Below are positions 20,929 to 30,876 of a stretch of 62,570 nucleotides of DNA, piece after piece. Position numbers and translations under genes: made by a program. A model generated the notes under the pieces. That model saw only the letters and a program-made list of their open reading frames with translations. It was not told the DNA's origin and made no database searches. The stretch is from Candidatus Poribacteria bacterium (GTDB taxonomy: Bacteria; Poribacteria; WGA-4E; UBA9662): positions 1-62,570 of the forward strand of contig JASMLX010000019.1 in NCBI GenBank assembly GCA_030748495.1. Direction: 5' to 3'. How positions within the stretch are numbered: position 1 is the first letter of the stretch; the number at the start of each line of letters is the position of its first letter.

Positions 20929-22101
20929 ATGGATTCCCCAAAATCCAAACGAGTTTATCGAGTTGCCGTTATCGGTTGTCGAGGTCGAGGAACCGCTGCA
21001 GCTAGGGCCTACCATGCCCATCCCAGGACAGAATTGGTTGGACTTTGCGATCTGGTTAAAGAAGCGCGGGACCAACTGGGTGATGAGATTGAGATAGCCA
21101 ATCGTTTCGAAGATATGGACCAGATGATCCGGCAAACAGCACCGGATATCGTTGTCATTTCCACGGCTACTGATCTTCATTACGAGCTATCGATGCGAAC
21201 GCTGGAACATGGTATCAATATTGAGGTTGAAAAACCCATCTGTACTGACCTCTACCAAGCCGACCAGATGATAACCAAAGCCCAGGAGATAGGCGTCCGT
21301 ATTGCCGTTCATCATCAAGGACGAGTGGGATCGGCCATGCGAGCGATCCATAACGCGTTCACGGCTGGAAAGATCGGGGAATTGCGATATATTCATTGTG
21401 ACAACAAGGGATATTATGGAGGGTATGGATTGATGAACATCGGCACCCACAAAATCAACGACATGCTCAAGTTGGCAGGCCGGTGTCAAAGTGTGGTTGC
21501 CCAGGCGACCACACGAGGCGATAGCGTTACGCCACACGATGTTCATCAATCGCCTGGTGGAATGGGGCCAATTGCGGGGCAACATATTACGGCCATGCTA
21601 CAATTTGAGCAAAACGTGACAGGCATCCTCCTTCACCATCAATTTTCCCCTATCAATCTGGAAGGAAGTGTTATGGAGTGGTACGGCACCGAAGGACGCT
21701 TGTTTCGACATATCGACCGCGTTTGGTTCTGTCCGCAACCGCACTATACCCCAGCGTTAACTTCTGATGGTTGGGAATTACTGTCGCTGGTCTATCCACA
21801 AACTGCTGACCCACAAGTCTCAGCCGACGACTATTGGTTTGTGGATGAATATGTTCAGGCGCTTGATCAAGAGCGAGATCATGAGTGTAGTGGCCTCGCG
21901 GGTCGCCATGCTCTGGAGGTGATGATGGGTATATTCTCCTCAATCGTTAATGGTAAACGTGTGAGCCTGCCACAGTGCAACCGTGAGCATCCTCTCAGGC
22001 GCTGGCGACAGGACTCAGGTTTAGCTGATCTCCCCGACATGCCTAGAAGTTATGTGGAATGGTTAAAAGCGGAAGGACAAACTAGTTCCGATGTACTATA
22101 A
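20929..22101 (+). CDS. Gfo/Idh/MocA-family NAD(P)-dependent oxidoreductase
   Basis: A 390-aa oxidoreductase of sugars, inositols or sugar acids. The N-terminal Rossmann fold starts VYRVAVIGCRGRGTAAARAY (GxGxxG-like); DIVVISTATDLHYELSMRTL follows, then the catalytic Lys in NIEVEKPICTD (EKP motif). The C-terminal Gfo/Idh domain has GELRYIHCDNKGYYGGYGLM and NIGTHKINDMLKLAG, with the GxHxxD-type His in THKIND. Length is usual. It is transcribed away from the DUF5695-like gene with a palindrome between them. The exact substrate cannot be inferred. TAA stop. Confidence 0.92.
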   Translation: MDSPKSKRVYRVAVIGCRGRGTAAARAYHAHPRTELVGLCDLVKEARDQLGDEIEIANRFEDMDQMIRQTAPDIVVISTATDLHYELSMRTLEHGINIEVEKPICTDLYQADQMITKAQEIGVRIAVHHQGRVGSAMRAIHNAFTAGKIGELRYIHCDNKGYYGGYGLMNIGTHKINDMLKLAGRCQSVVAQATTRGDSVTPHDVHQSPGGMGPIAGQHITAMLQFEQNVTGILLHHQFSPINLEGSVMEWYGTEGRLFRHIDRVWFCPQPHYTPALTSDGWELLSLVYPQTADPQVSADDYWFVDEYVQALDQERDHECSGLAGRHALEVMMGIFSSIVNGKRVSLPQCNREHPLRRWRQDSGLADLPDMPRSYVEWLKAEGQTSSDVL

Positions 22102-22424
22102 AACAATCAAAAAATTCGGTCCTGTAGATGGAAAACATTGACAGGATTACGTCAGTTGGCAGAGGTTGAATCTAACCTATTTTGATTCGGTTGACGGTAT
22201 CTTACGGCCTAATTTGTTCAACCTCGAACCTTACGAGGGTTGAACAAATGTGTGAATGAAAATTACAAACCCAACCTGATTACCAAATTCATGTAATTGG
22301 GGCCCATACTATCGTCCAGGAGGAATGCGGCTATCTCATAATGTTTGCGATTCTTCACAGGCTCTACCGTCCTCCGAAAATTGGTACTCTTCTCGGCAGC
22401 TTTTGCCAATCGTTAGTTATCGAC
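22102..22424. other. gene-free gap with strong hairpin 22212-22249
   Basis: Downstream of the oxidoreductase the sequence ATTTGTTCAACC-CG pairs with CGAGGGTTGAACAAAT around a seven-base loop (arms 22212-22226 and 22233-22249, one bulge). There is no T-run after it. It could be a factor-dependent terminator, a 3'-end stabiliser or a mobile-element end. No coding frame is supportable here. Confidence 0.45.
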
Positions 22425-22757
22425 TCAATAGTGTTCAATCGCATCCTCGTCAAGTTCTATACCCATACCCGGTGCTTGCGGAATTTGTAGACAACCATCT
22501 TTTACCGTGTATAGTGATTCAGATTTAACTAGCTGATTCAAAGAAGACCAGGCATCCTCAGGTAGCGCTGGTGGTGTGGTCTAAACCAATTCCTGTGTGC
22601 GACAGGTACGGATGGTGGTGGCAACTTGGAGCGAGTAAACCAGATCCATCCCGTGCGAGCCGTGAAAAATGCACTCCACACCAAACATTTCCGCCATGCC
22701 GGCTATCTTTTTTTAGTGTACTGACAACATTGGCACAATAGGGCTGGACGATATCAA
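22425..22757 (-). pseudogene. enolase-superfamily C-terminal fragment
   Basis: On the minus strand DIVQPYCANVVSTLKKIAGM then AEMFGVECIFHGSHGMDLVY, SLQVATTIRTCRTQELV, an in-frame TAG (22581-22583), TPPALPEDAWSSLN and finally GCLQIPQAPGMGIELDEDA and a TGA at 22425. These are the last strands of a mandelate-racemase/galactonate-dehydratase-type barrel (DIxQPD..., PHG/FHGSHG and the ..PxxPGxGIELDED tail). The N-terminal two thirds are absent: at 22757 the frame passes directly into an IS3 transposase. It is not a functional gene. Confidence 0.75.
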
Positions 22758-23850
22758 AAGTTTCTTCTCAGGTCAAATAGCCCTTTTGATGCGTGCATTT
22801 AGTCTTCAGCGGATGAAAGAAACTCTCAACAACCGAGTTATCCCAACCGTCGTCTTTTCGGCTCATGCTCCATATCATCCCAGATTGTTTGAGCTGATCC
22901 TAAGATTCGTGGCCTGCATCTTGACCACCACGATCCGAATGATGGAGAAGTCCTTTACCAGCTCGACGTCGAAAATAAGCCATCGCCAGAGCCTCTTTGG
23001 CTAGGAATACTTTCATCTGTTTGTTGATCGTCCATCCAACGGCTTGGCGAGAATACAGGTCGATGACAACGGCCAGGTACAACCCGCGTTAGTCCATCAA
23101 TATGAAATGTCAGCGCACCAAGCCGTATTTGGCTGGTCAACATTGAATTTGCAGTTCAATAAGTTCTGGGCCAGCGGCCGATTGTGGTCAGTGGTCCGCT
23201 TGAATTTCTGGTGGTCGGTATCGCTGACACCAGCTTTTCTCATGAGATTCCGTCCTTTGTATCGACCGAGATTGTAACCTTCCGCTCGAAGCTGGGCCGA
23301 CATTCTTCGAGCACCGTCTTTGCGCCTGGATAGTTGATGGATCGGTTTGACTTTGGCAATCAAATGAAAATTCGGCGATATTGTTTTCGTGCTTTTAGCT
23401 CTGATGGATTTGTAGTATCCGCGCCGGCTCACTCCCATAACATTACACCACCTGGTTATGGGATCAGCCTTCTGATGCGGCCGGATGAAGTCGTGCTTGA
23501 CATCGACTCCTTGGCCAAGAAGGCGGCGGCCTTGTTTAGGATTTCTGTCTCCATCTTCCGCAGTTTGTTTTCCTGGCGGAGCCGGATGAGCTCTTCTTTC
23601 TCAGAACTCATCTTTCCATTCCCTAGAAAAGCAGGTCTATCTTCAGCGGTGAGTTTCTTTTTCCATCGTCTCCGAATTCCTTGATGGATTCCCAAACTCC
23701 TTGCTGCCTCTGAGACCTTGTGGCCTGGTTCGGTTACCAGTTTGACGGCGTCTGTCTGGAACTGTTTTGAGTCTTGCTTTCTTTTATTCCTCATTGTTCA
23801 CCTCCATCAGTCTACTGTTAGAGCAAACTTAACAAGGTGTCTACTTTCGC
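22756..23850 (-). mobile_element. IS3-family element, decayed
   Basis: OrfA is intact-looking at 23456-23794 (112 aa, FQTDAVKLVTEPGHKVSEAA then SLGIHQGIRRRWKKKL) behind a GGAGG ribosome site. OrfB follows in pieces: HTH_21 region ARRMSAQLRAEGYNLGRYKG (23097-23438), TAWCADISY (first Asp), then in another frame YLAVVIDLYSRQAVGWTINK (second Asp), HHSDRGGQ, and NSVVESFFHPLKTKC (Glu), followed by a TGA. The DDE triad is all recognisable but split over frames. The right end has lost its terminus and abuts the enolase fragment. The left end lies near 23850, where TAGACACCTTGTTAAG on the minus strand looks like an IS3-type terminus. Confidence 0.75.
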
Positions 23851-23870
23851 TATACTACTTCATAGGCGCC

Positions 23871-25316
23871 TTATAGATAAGGGTAGGTTGCTTCCGGCTC
23901 GTAGTCCGGAAGGAGTGCGTCGTGAGGTCGACCCGGGATCAATGTTGTGCCATCCGTGAAACCTTCCGGACGATCTTTGAGGAATTCGATCAGGCGACTC
24001 CGCCAGGGTTGCAATTTGGTTTCAGCGTCTGGATCACTAGCGATATCGTGCGTTTCATGGGGATCCTCCTCCAGATTGAAGAGGTGATCCTTACCCGTTT
24101 GGGAATACCAGATGTATTTGTAACATCCATCGGTGACATAGTGGTTGCCGTGATCGTAAGCATAGCAGCCTGCGTGTTCTCCGTGCAGACACTCCCTAAC
24201 GCGGTTGGTATCGCTCTGCATGATAGGCAGGAGGCTCTGGCCTGTGCAGGTATCGGGAATGTCGATGCCGGCGGCATCCAAGATAGTGGGCATAATGTCC
24301 TGAATGCCGACAGGGCTCTCGCAGGTGATTTCTTCGGGATACCCCCATCTCTTTGGGGCGCGCATGAGAAAAGGAATTCGGGCTGAAGCCTCGTAGGGCC
24401 AGGTTTTACGGAAAAGGTTATGATCGCCCAGCATTTCTCCGTGGTCGGAAGTGAAGATGACCAAGCAGTCTTTAAGACCTCCGGCAGACTGGATCAGGCG
24501 GCCAATCTAGTCATCTATAAAATTAATCATACCGTAATAAGTGGCGCGAGAACAGCGCATATCATGTTCGTCGAGGCAAATTTCCCAGGCGTTTGGATCC
24601 AGACCTTTCTGGGGCCCATCGAATTTAGACGCCCAGTCGCCGATGATGGGATCGGGTAGATTCCGTTGGATATAGCGATGGTAGTAGGCTGCTGGTGGCG
24701 TGAGAGGTGGATGGGGGTCGATGAGGGAGATGTTGAGGAAAAAAGGGGCCGTCGGGTCACGTTTTTGCAGAAAGTCCATCGCCCGATCAATACACCAGAA
24801 GGTATGCATCTGCTCTTCAGGTAGGTGGTGCGGGCGACCGATCCATCCATTAGACGAAACACCGTGGGCCATACCGGGGTGGACTTCGTGACGGTGGTGG
24901 TACTTCTGCAGCCATTCGACATAGTCGTTATGATCGCCTCGGGTAGCATCGGCCAATTGCATATGATCGAAGCCGTAGCGCTTGTGTATGGGTGTCAAAT
25001 GAAGTTTGCCAATCATCTCGGTTTGATAACCTGATGCAGACAGTTCACCAGCTAAGGTGTGAGGCGGGTTCCATTGAGCCCCTTTAAATCCAACAGCCCC
25101 ATTTGCCGCGGGTGCGGTGCCGGTCATGAGACTGCGGCGAGCGGGAATGCAACTGGGGCATTCAGCATATCCGCGACGAAAATTCGTGCCCGTGCGGCCG
25201 ATCCAGTCCAGGTTCGGCGTCTGTAGACAGGAGGGACCAGCCGGGTCGAGGCCAAGGCAGTCGCCGCGTCGTTGGTCGGTCAAGATGAGCAGGATGTTGG
25301 GTCGAGCGTTGGACAT
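23871..25316 (-). pseudogene. type I sulfatase with in-frame amber
   Basis: A complete sulfatase frame from ATG 25316 (GGAGG five bases upstream) to the stop at 23871, broken only by TAG at 24507-24509. Before it: RPNILLILTDQRRGDCLGLD, then ECPSCIPARRSLMTGT (CxPxR with Cys56), EMIGKLHLTP and YYGMINFIDD. After the TAG, in the same frame, IGRLIQSAGGLKDCLVIFTS then DHGEMLGDHNLFRKTWPYEA. Gln is usual where the TAG sits (FIDDQIGR), so a C-to-T change explains it. If the TAG is a true stop, the product loses the C-terminal third including part of the metal site. The rest of the frame is undamaged, so the mutation is recent. Confidence 0.8.
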
Positions 25317-25693
25317 GTTAACCTCCAGATTCTGGGATGCCAAGCGAAGCGTGGATCTGGACAAAATTACAGACCTCACCTCTTTTTCCAGGACACTGGT
25401 CATTTGGATTGCCAGTTCTTCTTCCACTCCCCGCCACTTGAGAGTCCAGATCTGGCGTGTATAGAATTCAGGTGGCAGTGAGAGATATGAGGTAGTATCT
25501 ATCTATATATTGTTTCTCTATCTCTACTTGTATGTCGAGATGATTAAATTCGATGGTGAAATCTTCTGTGCTGACCACGCAGTAACAATAATAATTGGTT
25601 GCCTTTTGACCGCCTACGATATGAGGTCGATCGATTACTATGCACCTCCTGCCGTGAGTGCGTCGAAATAGACGTATACTGTTTGCTAAGCAT
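25317..25693. other. gene-free gap
   Basis: About 380 bases between two minus-strand sulfatase pseudogenes. Its proximal end carries the GGAGG ribosome site of the first. I see no other feature. Confidence 0.4.
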
Positions 25694-27045
25694 TCAAACG
25701 TTTGTATTCTCAAATGTGCCGGGCCATGGATAGGCATTAGAGCCGGCGTTGGGATCGACAGGACCTTCTGGTAGTATATGCTGCCAGGCGAGCACGCGAT
25801 CCGCCATCCTGGCAACGTGTTCGGGTAGCACATCAGTACAATTGTTGAGTTCCATCGGATCTTTGGGAATGTTATAGAGTTCAATGCGGCTGTGGTCGGG
25901 GTTGAGAAGCAATTTCCAATCACCGTCTCGGATAGAGAGCATTGGGCTTTTGTGTAACCAGTGACCGTGAATGTTGAACCGCCATTCCCACATTAGCGGT
26001 TTGTTCCTGTGTGCGGTTTGACCGCGCAGGGCATAGGTCATGTCTTCCCCATCGAGTTCAAGACCGTCGATATCGACGCCTGCCAACTTGCAGAAGGTGG
26101 GTAGGAGATCTACGGCACATAGAGCCGTGTCATTGTTAATGCGTCCGGCAGATACGCCATTGGGCCAGCGAATGATGAAGGGCGTGCGTACACCACCTTC
26201 GTAGAGGCTACGTTTGCGACCGCGGAAAGGGCCGGAAGAACCGACGCTACTGTGGGTAGCGTTGCGGATGTAAATATCTTCAGGGCCGTTGTCAGCGGAG
26301 AAGATGACGATAGTGTTGTCGGTAAGTCCCAGGCCGTCGAGCTTGTCCATCAGACGACCAATGTGGTAATCAGCGCTGGTAACGACAGAGTAGTAGATGC
26401 GCAGTGCGCCTTTGTGCTTGTCCTCGAGTCCATTGGCCGTGAATTGGCTGTACTATTCCATCTGTTCCTCGGTAGGATCGAGTATGGCGTGGGTATCGTT
26501 AAGCCAGGCCTGAACGTAAAAAGGCTCGTTTTGATTTTGTTGGATAAAGCCAATGGTTTCGTCGATGATGACTTCGGTAGAGTGGCTACGGCCTTTACCG
26601 GCCTGCACGTCGGTAAAGTCGAGCATAGGACCGTTGCCCACGTTGATTTTGCACGCGTCGATGCCATATGCAAAAGGTTCCGGTGCTCCTTCGCCGCCAC
26701 CGAGGTGCCATTTGCCAAAGTGACCAACTGCGTATCCACTTTGCTGCAGCAGGTGGGTGATGGTAACGGAATCGGGATCCAGGTAATTAGGCATGTCGCG
26801 GGCAGTATTTTGGGCGTGGCTTGCCAGGTGGCCATGAATCCCCCAGTGGGCGGGAAAGCGTCCTGTCATCACCGCGGCACGGCTAGGGGAACAGACCCCT
26901 AAACAAAATAAAATTGAGAAAAGAGTGTGCCCTGTGTGGCCAATCGGTCAAGGTTGGGTGTTTTGACGTGGGGATGACCATAACAGCTCAGGTCGCCCCA
27001 ACCCCAGTCATCAGCAAAAATAAAGACGATATTAGGTCGGTTCAT
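25694..27045 (-). pseudogene. type I sulfatase, frameshift plus amber
   Basis: The gene starts with ATG 27045: [20 protein letters not shown], then [20 protein letters not shown]. Near 26900 a one-base shift is needed to join GVCSPSRAAVMTGRF, which holds the CSPSR maturation motif. It continues HFGKWHLGGGEG, IIDETIGFIQQNQNEPFYVQ, DPTEEQME, then in-frame TAG at 26453-26455, and YSQFTANGLEDKHKGALRIY, IVIFSADNGPED and GPFRGRKRSLYEGGVRTPFI, ending at 25694. The frame after the TAG is the same as before it (35 codons to the next Met). Two lesions make this a pseudogene. It resembles N-acetylgalactosamine-6-sulfatase/arylsulfatase A-like members. Confidence 0.8.
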
Positions 27046-27094
27046 GGGAAACTCTTTCTATCTCTTATTTCGGATTTGGCAATGCTGACAGGCT

Positions 27095-27235
27095 AGAGGT
27101 GATCGTGTTCATCATAAGTCATGCTGCCGTTTTCATGTTCAAAAGTGGGTGCTAAGAATGTCCGTACTTCGCTCAGAATTGCTTGCCTCCACATTTCACA
27201 CATTCTGTCTGCTCGTGTTTTAACCTGTTGATGCA
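27095..27235 (-). other. orphan C-terminal reading frame in a gap
   Basis: The 440-base stretch 27046-27485 has no gene, but on the minus strand HQQVKTRADRMCEMWRQAIL then SEVRTFLAPTFEHENGSMTY DEHDHL ends at a TAG near 27094. Composition looks protein-like, as if it were the tail of a lost gene. I do not recognise the family. Confidence 0.2.
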
Positions 27236-27485
27236 GTCATTGAAGGGTGTCTTTTCGCCCTCGATTGGAGAACATACATACTAATGTCGAGTATTGTAGA
27301 ACACCGCTGATAATTTGTCAATTCAACTGCCGAATGCTGATCAATCGGTTGGAGCCGATACGGCCTAGTTTGGGTTGTACCAGCAACAGAAACAAAAGGA
27401 GATTTCCCATTATTAAAATAGACAAGCAAGAGATAAAGATTTATAATAGTTAGTTGCGCTAAAATATACCCGTCGCTTCTCAACA

Positions 27486-28620
27486 ATGAAAATCTCAGGC
27501 ATCAAGACCGATAAGTTCTCTGTCCTGACAGATCAGGAGATTCACGATTCACACACGGGTAAATTGATCTCCAGCAGGTCAAAGCCGTGGCTATTCCTGA
27601 AGATTGAGACCGATACCGACATCGTCGGTTGGGGCGAGGGGTCGGGTGAATAGCTGGTGCCGTCGGTCGAAGCAACACTGCATGAGTGGTCAAGTCTATT
27701 GGTCGGCCAAAACCCGCTCAATATAGTAGCACTGACTGAGGATATCACCAATCGGCTTCCGTGGAAAGGTGGTCCTGTCTTCGGGACAGCAATTGCTGCA
27801 ATCAACATGGCGTTTGTACGACATTGCAGATAAGGCGTGGGAAGTTTACTGTGGGGACACTATTTTTCGTACACCGGAGGAGGCAAAGGCCGAAGCTCAC
27901 CGTTCGATGGAACTCGGCTATGCCGGTATCAAGGGCAATCCGCTGGAAGATCGAACCTAGCCGATGGATATCTTAGCTGTCGGACACTGCATTCGCTACG
28001 TGTCTGCCATCCGCGAAGACGTAGGTGATAAACTCGATATCCTGATGGACGCCTATGGTAGTACAACATCAGAGTTGAGTCTCGAATTTGCCAACTGCGT
28101 TGCACCTTATCGGCCATTATTTCTGGAAGAACCAGTCAAGGTCGGATCTGTAGAAGCACTGATGGAGGTGCCACGAAAAAGTTCGGTGCCGATCGCTACC
28201 GGTGAAAAACTCTTTACACTACATGATTTCAAGCCCTTGACAGAACAACGGGCTTGTGCGTTTTTACAACCAGATACCGCACACTGCTTCGGCATTACCC
28301 AAATGATGGAGATCGTTAGAAGTGCCGAACATCAACAGATGCTGATGGCACCGCAGATGGCGGGTGGTCCTATCCTGTACGCTGCCACTCTGCACATTGA
28401 TGCCGTGATGAATAACTTCCTTATACAGGAGACACACGGGCTTGATAATTTCTGCCGTTGCGTTGAGCACGACTGGATCGTCCAGCACGGATACGTCAAC
28501 GTCCCTCAACAACCTGGTCTGGGCATCGAAGTAAAAGAGCAGAATATCGCCGGGTTCCCTTACGAACCGTTACCTTATCGTCAATATCGTCACGCTGACG
28601 GAAGTTGGAAGGGTTGGTAA
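27486..28620 (+). pseudogene. enolase-superfamily sugar-acid dehydratase, decayed
   Basis: Mandelate racemase/muconate lactonizing-type gene. From ATG 27486: MKISGIKTDKFSVLTDQEIH, then WLFLKIETDTDIVGWGEGSG, TAG (27651), VPSVEATLHEWSSLLVGQNP, and GTAIAAINMAF. Near 27810 it shifts frame and loses about 25 codons (YDIADKAWEVYCGDTIF, where a VPVYxLLGG segment is expected). It continues GYAGIKGNPLED, TAG (27958-27960), DKLDILMDAYGSTT (metal Asp region), RPLFLEEPVKVGSVEALMEV (metal Glu), VPIATGEKLFTLHDFKPL (metal Glu), QPDTAHCFGITQMMEIV and QMAGGPILYAATLHIDA. The C-terminus VPQQPGLGIEVKEQNIAG is typical. Two ambers, a deletion and a frameshift make it non-functional. Confidence 0.82.
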
Positions 28621-28756
28621 ATCGTCTGCGGATCGTAGGCACAACGTATCATACACGAAACTGTTGTTAAGAACTGAAGTTGGCAGTGTTAAATTGGGTG
28701 TCTGGTCCCTTAGTCTTAGATTGGCTAGCGTTTGTTTGGTGTTTACCTTCTTTAGC

Positions 28757-30199
28757 TTAATGGACTCTAAAAGCAGGGACTTCCCCCGGTACTGGTGAAT
28801 TGTCGAAAGCCCCACGTGCTCTAACGGCAGTTTCTCCGCCGTTTCGCTCGATACATTCCGTTTGATCCTGATGGGCTTGCTCATTGACGGCCGCCGGATC
28901 TAAGATCTGATTGAGCCGTTGATCAAAATCGTGCAGGATGGATTGGTGATTGGGATTTGTTACAAGATCTCGACACTCATCCGGATCGGTTACTAAGTTG
29001 AATAGCTGCGGTGGTTCGTTGACGTAGTGGACATATTTATATTGTCGGTCACGCAACATGTAAATGGCATCCTTTGAGCCTACAGCATGATACTCGCTGA
29101 AAACAGTACGATCCTGATCGGGAGAGTTGGCAATTTCCCACAGCGATTGCCCCGGTTGGTCAGAAAAATCGACATCCGCCCCAACCGCTTCGGCAATCGT
29201 CGGGCAACTGTCGACTAGAGAAACCGGGGTTTCTACGACTTTGCCTACTGGAACGTCCGGCCCGGCCATAATCAAGGGCACCGCTGCGGACTCTTCGTAC
29301 ATAGTAAATTTCCCGTATAATCCTCTTGCTCCCAGCGAATCACCGTGATCGGAGGTGTAGATCACACGAGTGGTTTCGGATAAGCCAAACTCTCCCAAGA
29401 TGTCTAAAACCCGGCCAATTTGTCGGTCTAAGTAAGTGCAGATGCCGTAGTAGGCAGCATGAAGTTTCCGAATTATATCTTCCGATAAGGCGTGATGATA
29501 AGCGAAGAAACGACGGAATCGGTCAATAGCTGGATGGGTTGGCCAGTTGTCTGGATCAGACTGAGGTAGTAGTTGGATCTGATCCAGATCGTAACATTCA
29601 AACAGATCTACGGGCGCAATGTAGGGTGGATGTGGGCAGACAAAGGAGAGAAATAAGACCCACGGTTTTTCTTCGCCCTGGTGCTGGGCCAACCAGCGGC
29701 AGGCGTTGTCTGCATTGCGGAGATCGTACTGTAAATAGGTCGAGTCGCCTGGTCCGGCCCTTGTAATTTCGCTCCGTTTATCACGGCTCGGTGGATTGTC
29801 TCGAATACAACCCAGCACATCACCGGTACCATCCACCACGTGAAGCGGTTCAATCTCCTCCGTAAAACCGTGATCGTCTTCTACTCGACTGAAATGCAAC
29901 TTGCCAATCGAATCGACCCGATGGCCCTGGCCTCTTAGCTGGTGTCCCCAGCTTTCTGCTTGCCCCTCATAAGGGAAAGCGTTATCCCAATAGCCAATCT
30001 GGTGCACATATCTGCCAGTAGCTAAAGAGGCACGGGCCGGCACACAAATAGGGCAATTAGTGTAAGCGTTAGTAAAGCGAGTTCCGTTGGCAGCTAATCG
30101 ATCCAAGTTAGGGGTTTCTACCATTGGATGACCGTAACTGCCGAGCAGATCGCGATTATGTTGATCAGAAATAATATACAGGAGATTTTGTGGTTTCAT
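28757..30199 (-). CDS. type I sulfatase (choline-sulfatase-like)
   Basis: An intact 480-aa sulfatase from ATG 30199; a longer frame to 30235 exists, but KPQNLLYIISDQHNRD fits family N-termini and a weak AGAAAGA ribosome site precedes ATG 30199. The maturation motif NCPICVPARASLATGR gives modifiable Cys52. Other blocks are SIGKLHFSRVEDDHGF, VIYTSDHGDSLGARGLYGKF and TMYEESAAVPLIMAG. The SDQHNRDLLGSYG start and the TSDHGDxxGxxGLxGK form resemble choline sulfatases and N-sulfatases. No signal peptide. It is the only unbroken member of the three sulfatases at 23.9-30.2 kb and stands opposite the tRNA-Leu gene. Confidence 0.92.
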   Translation of the reverse strand: MKPQNLLYIISDQHNRDLLGSYGHPMVETPNLDRLAANGTRFTNAYTNCPICVPARASLATGRYVHQIGYWDNAFPYEGQAESWGHQLRGQGHRVDSIGKLHFSRVEDDHGFTEEIEPLHVVDGTGDVLGCIRDNPPSRDKRSEITRAGPGDSTYLQYDLRNADNACRWLAQHQGEEKPWVLFLSFVCPHPPYIAPVDLFECYDLDQIQLLPQSDPDNWPTHPAIDRFRRFFAYHHALSEDIIRKLHAAYYGICTYLDRQIGRVLDILGEFGLSETTRVIYTSDHGDSLGARGLYGKFTMYEESAAVPLIMAGPDVPVGKVVETPVSLVDSCPTIAEAVGADVDFSDQPGQSLWEIANSPDQDRTVFSEYHAVGSKDAIYMLRDRQYKYVHYVNEPPQLFNLVTDPDECRDLVTNPNHQSILHDFDQRLNQILDPAAVNEQAHQDQTECIERNGGETAVRARGAFDNSPVPGEVPAFRVH

Positions 30200-30326
30200 A
30201 GATCTTTCTGCCTGATGACCCGTAGAGGTATCCACTGGTCAAGTGTTGGGATTATCGATCAATTCATACTAGAGAATCAGCTTGGAAAAGTCAAGGTCAA
30301 AGTGGGGTTCTCAGCACAAAATAGGT

Positions 30327-30356
30327 TTGCTAATCAAGATTAGTTTTGGATAGAAT
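30327..30356 (+). promoter_or_regulatory. promoter of tRNA-Leu
   Basis: TTGCTA (30327-30332) and TAGAAT (30351-30356) with an 18-base spacer end ten bases before the mature tRNA 5' end. Confidence 0.55.
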
Positions 30357-30366
30357 TAGTGCTTGA

Positions 30367-30452
30367 GCCGAAGTGCTGGAATTGGTAGACAGGCTAGATT
30401 CAGGATCTAGTGAGTATTTTTGCTCGTAGGGGTTCAAGTCCCCTCTTCGGCA
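30367..30452 (+). tRNA. tRNA-Leu(CAG)
   Basis: Class II tRNA of 86 bases. The acceptor arms GCCGAAG and CTTCGGC pair perfectly with A as discriminator. The D arm contains AATTGGTAGAC. The anticodon stem CTAGA/TCTAG flanks loop TTCAGGA, giving anticodon CAG for CUG codons. A long variable arm (GTGAGTATTTTTGCTCG) and T arm AGGGG-TTCAAGT-CCCCT follow. The CCA end is not encoded. It has its own promoter and terminator, so it is a single-gene unit. Confidence 0.95.
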
Positions 30453-30458
30453 TCTGAG

Positions 30459-30493
30459 TGGCGGCGTTACCTTACGGTTCGCCGCCATTTTTT
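30459..30493 (+). terminator. intrinsic terminator after tRNA-Leu
   Basis: Arms TGGCGGCG (30459-30466) and CGCCGCCA (30480-30487) form a perfect 8-bp GC-rich stem, followed at once by TTTTTTG. This is a textbook Rho-independent terminator seven bases after the tRNA. Confidence 0.9.
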
Positions 30494-30681
30494 GTTAGTT
30501 CTTCGTTAGCAGGTGTATGACCGATGGTCGTATGTGGTACACTGGCTTCATCGGTTACTCAAAGTTTGCTGATGGGCAGCAAAACCGATCTCCCCAAATA
30601 ATATAGATCTCACCTCTGAAATTTGGTTGCGTTGAGTCAAAAGGCCGGTTGCCAAATCGATAATTGCTCCAGCGGTTTGGA

Positions 30682-30876
30682 TTATATACTGAGCAGCCTA
30701 GTTCTTACCAGCGGTGATTGATACCAGCTATCTCCTACCCGGCGGATTGCACCGCCGACACCTGCTCCTCCGATCGGTTGTGTATTGACTGTATTGACGA
30801 TAGTTGTCGTAGTATTTTGCCTTGTAATACCACCTTCTGCAATCCGAATAGTTGGATCGTTAATTTTGACCTGCAT
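30682..30876 (-). CDS. small hypothetical ORF
   Basis: A 64-aa frame in the 590-base gap between the tRNA terminator and the DUF6785-like gene. It reads MQVKINDPTIRIAEGGITRQ followed by a T/N-rich stretch and GGAGVGGAIRRVGDSW. It has no membrane segment, no Shine-Dalgarno site before ATG 30876, and no family I recognise. The composition (few Leu/Cys runs, a Gly-rich centre) is plausible for a short secreted or peptide-like product but proves nothing. The remainder of the gap shows no other feature. Confidence 0.25.
   Translation of the reverse strand: MQVKINDPTIRIAEGGITRQNTTTTIVNTVNTQPIGGAGVGGAIRRVGDSWYQSPLVRTRLLSI

Noticed and set aside
22755..22830. The TGA in the IS3 frame (GYLT-stop-EETF) as another selenocysteine
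   Set aside because: It is in a decayed transposase with several other lesions and not at a redox motif.
23922..24386. 154-codon plus-strand ORF antisense to a sulfatase
   Set aside because: It mirrors the codon pattern of the sulfatase on the other strand and has no family resemblance or ribosome site.
22425..28620. Reassignment of TAG to an amino acid
   Set aside because: Intact conserved genes (mtnP, the DUF6785-like gene, two sulfatases) end in TAG in the right place, the only tRNA seen is Leu(CAG), and frameshifts accompany two of the TAG-bearing genes.
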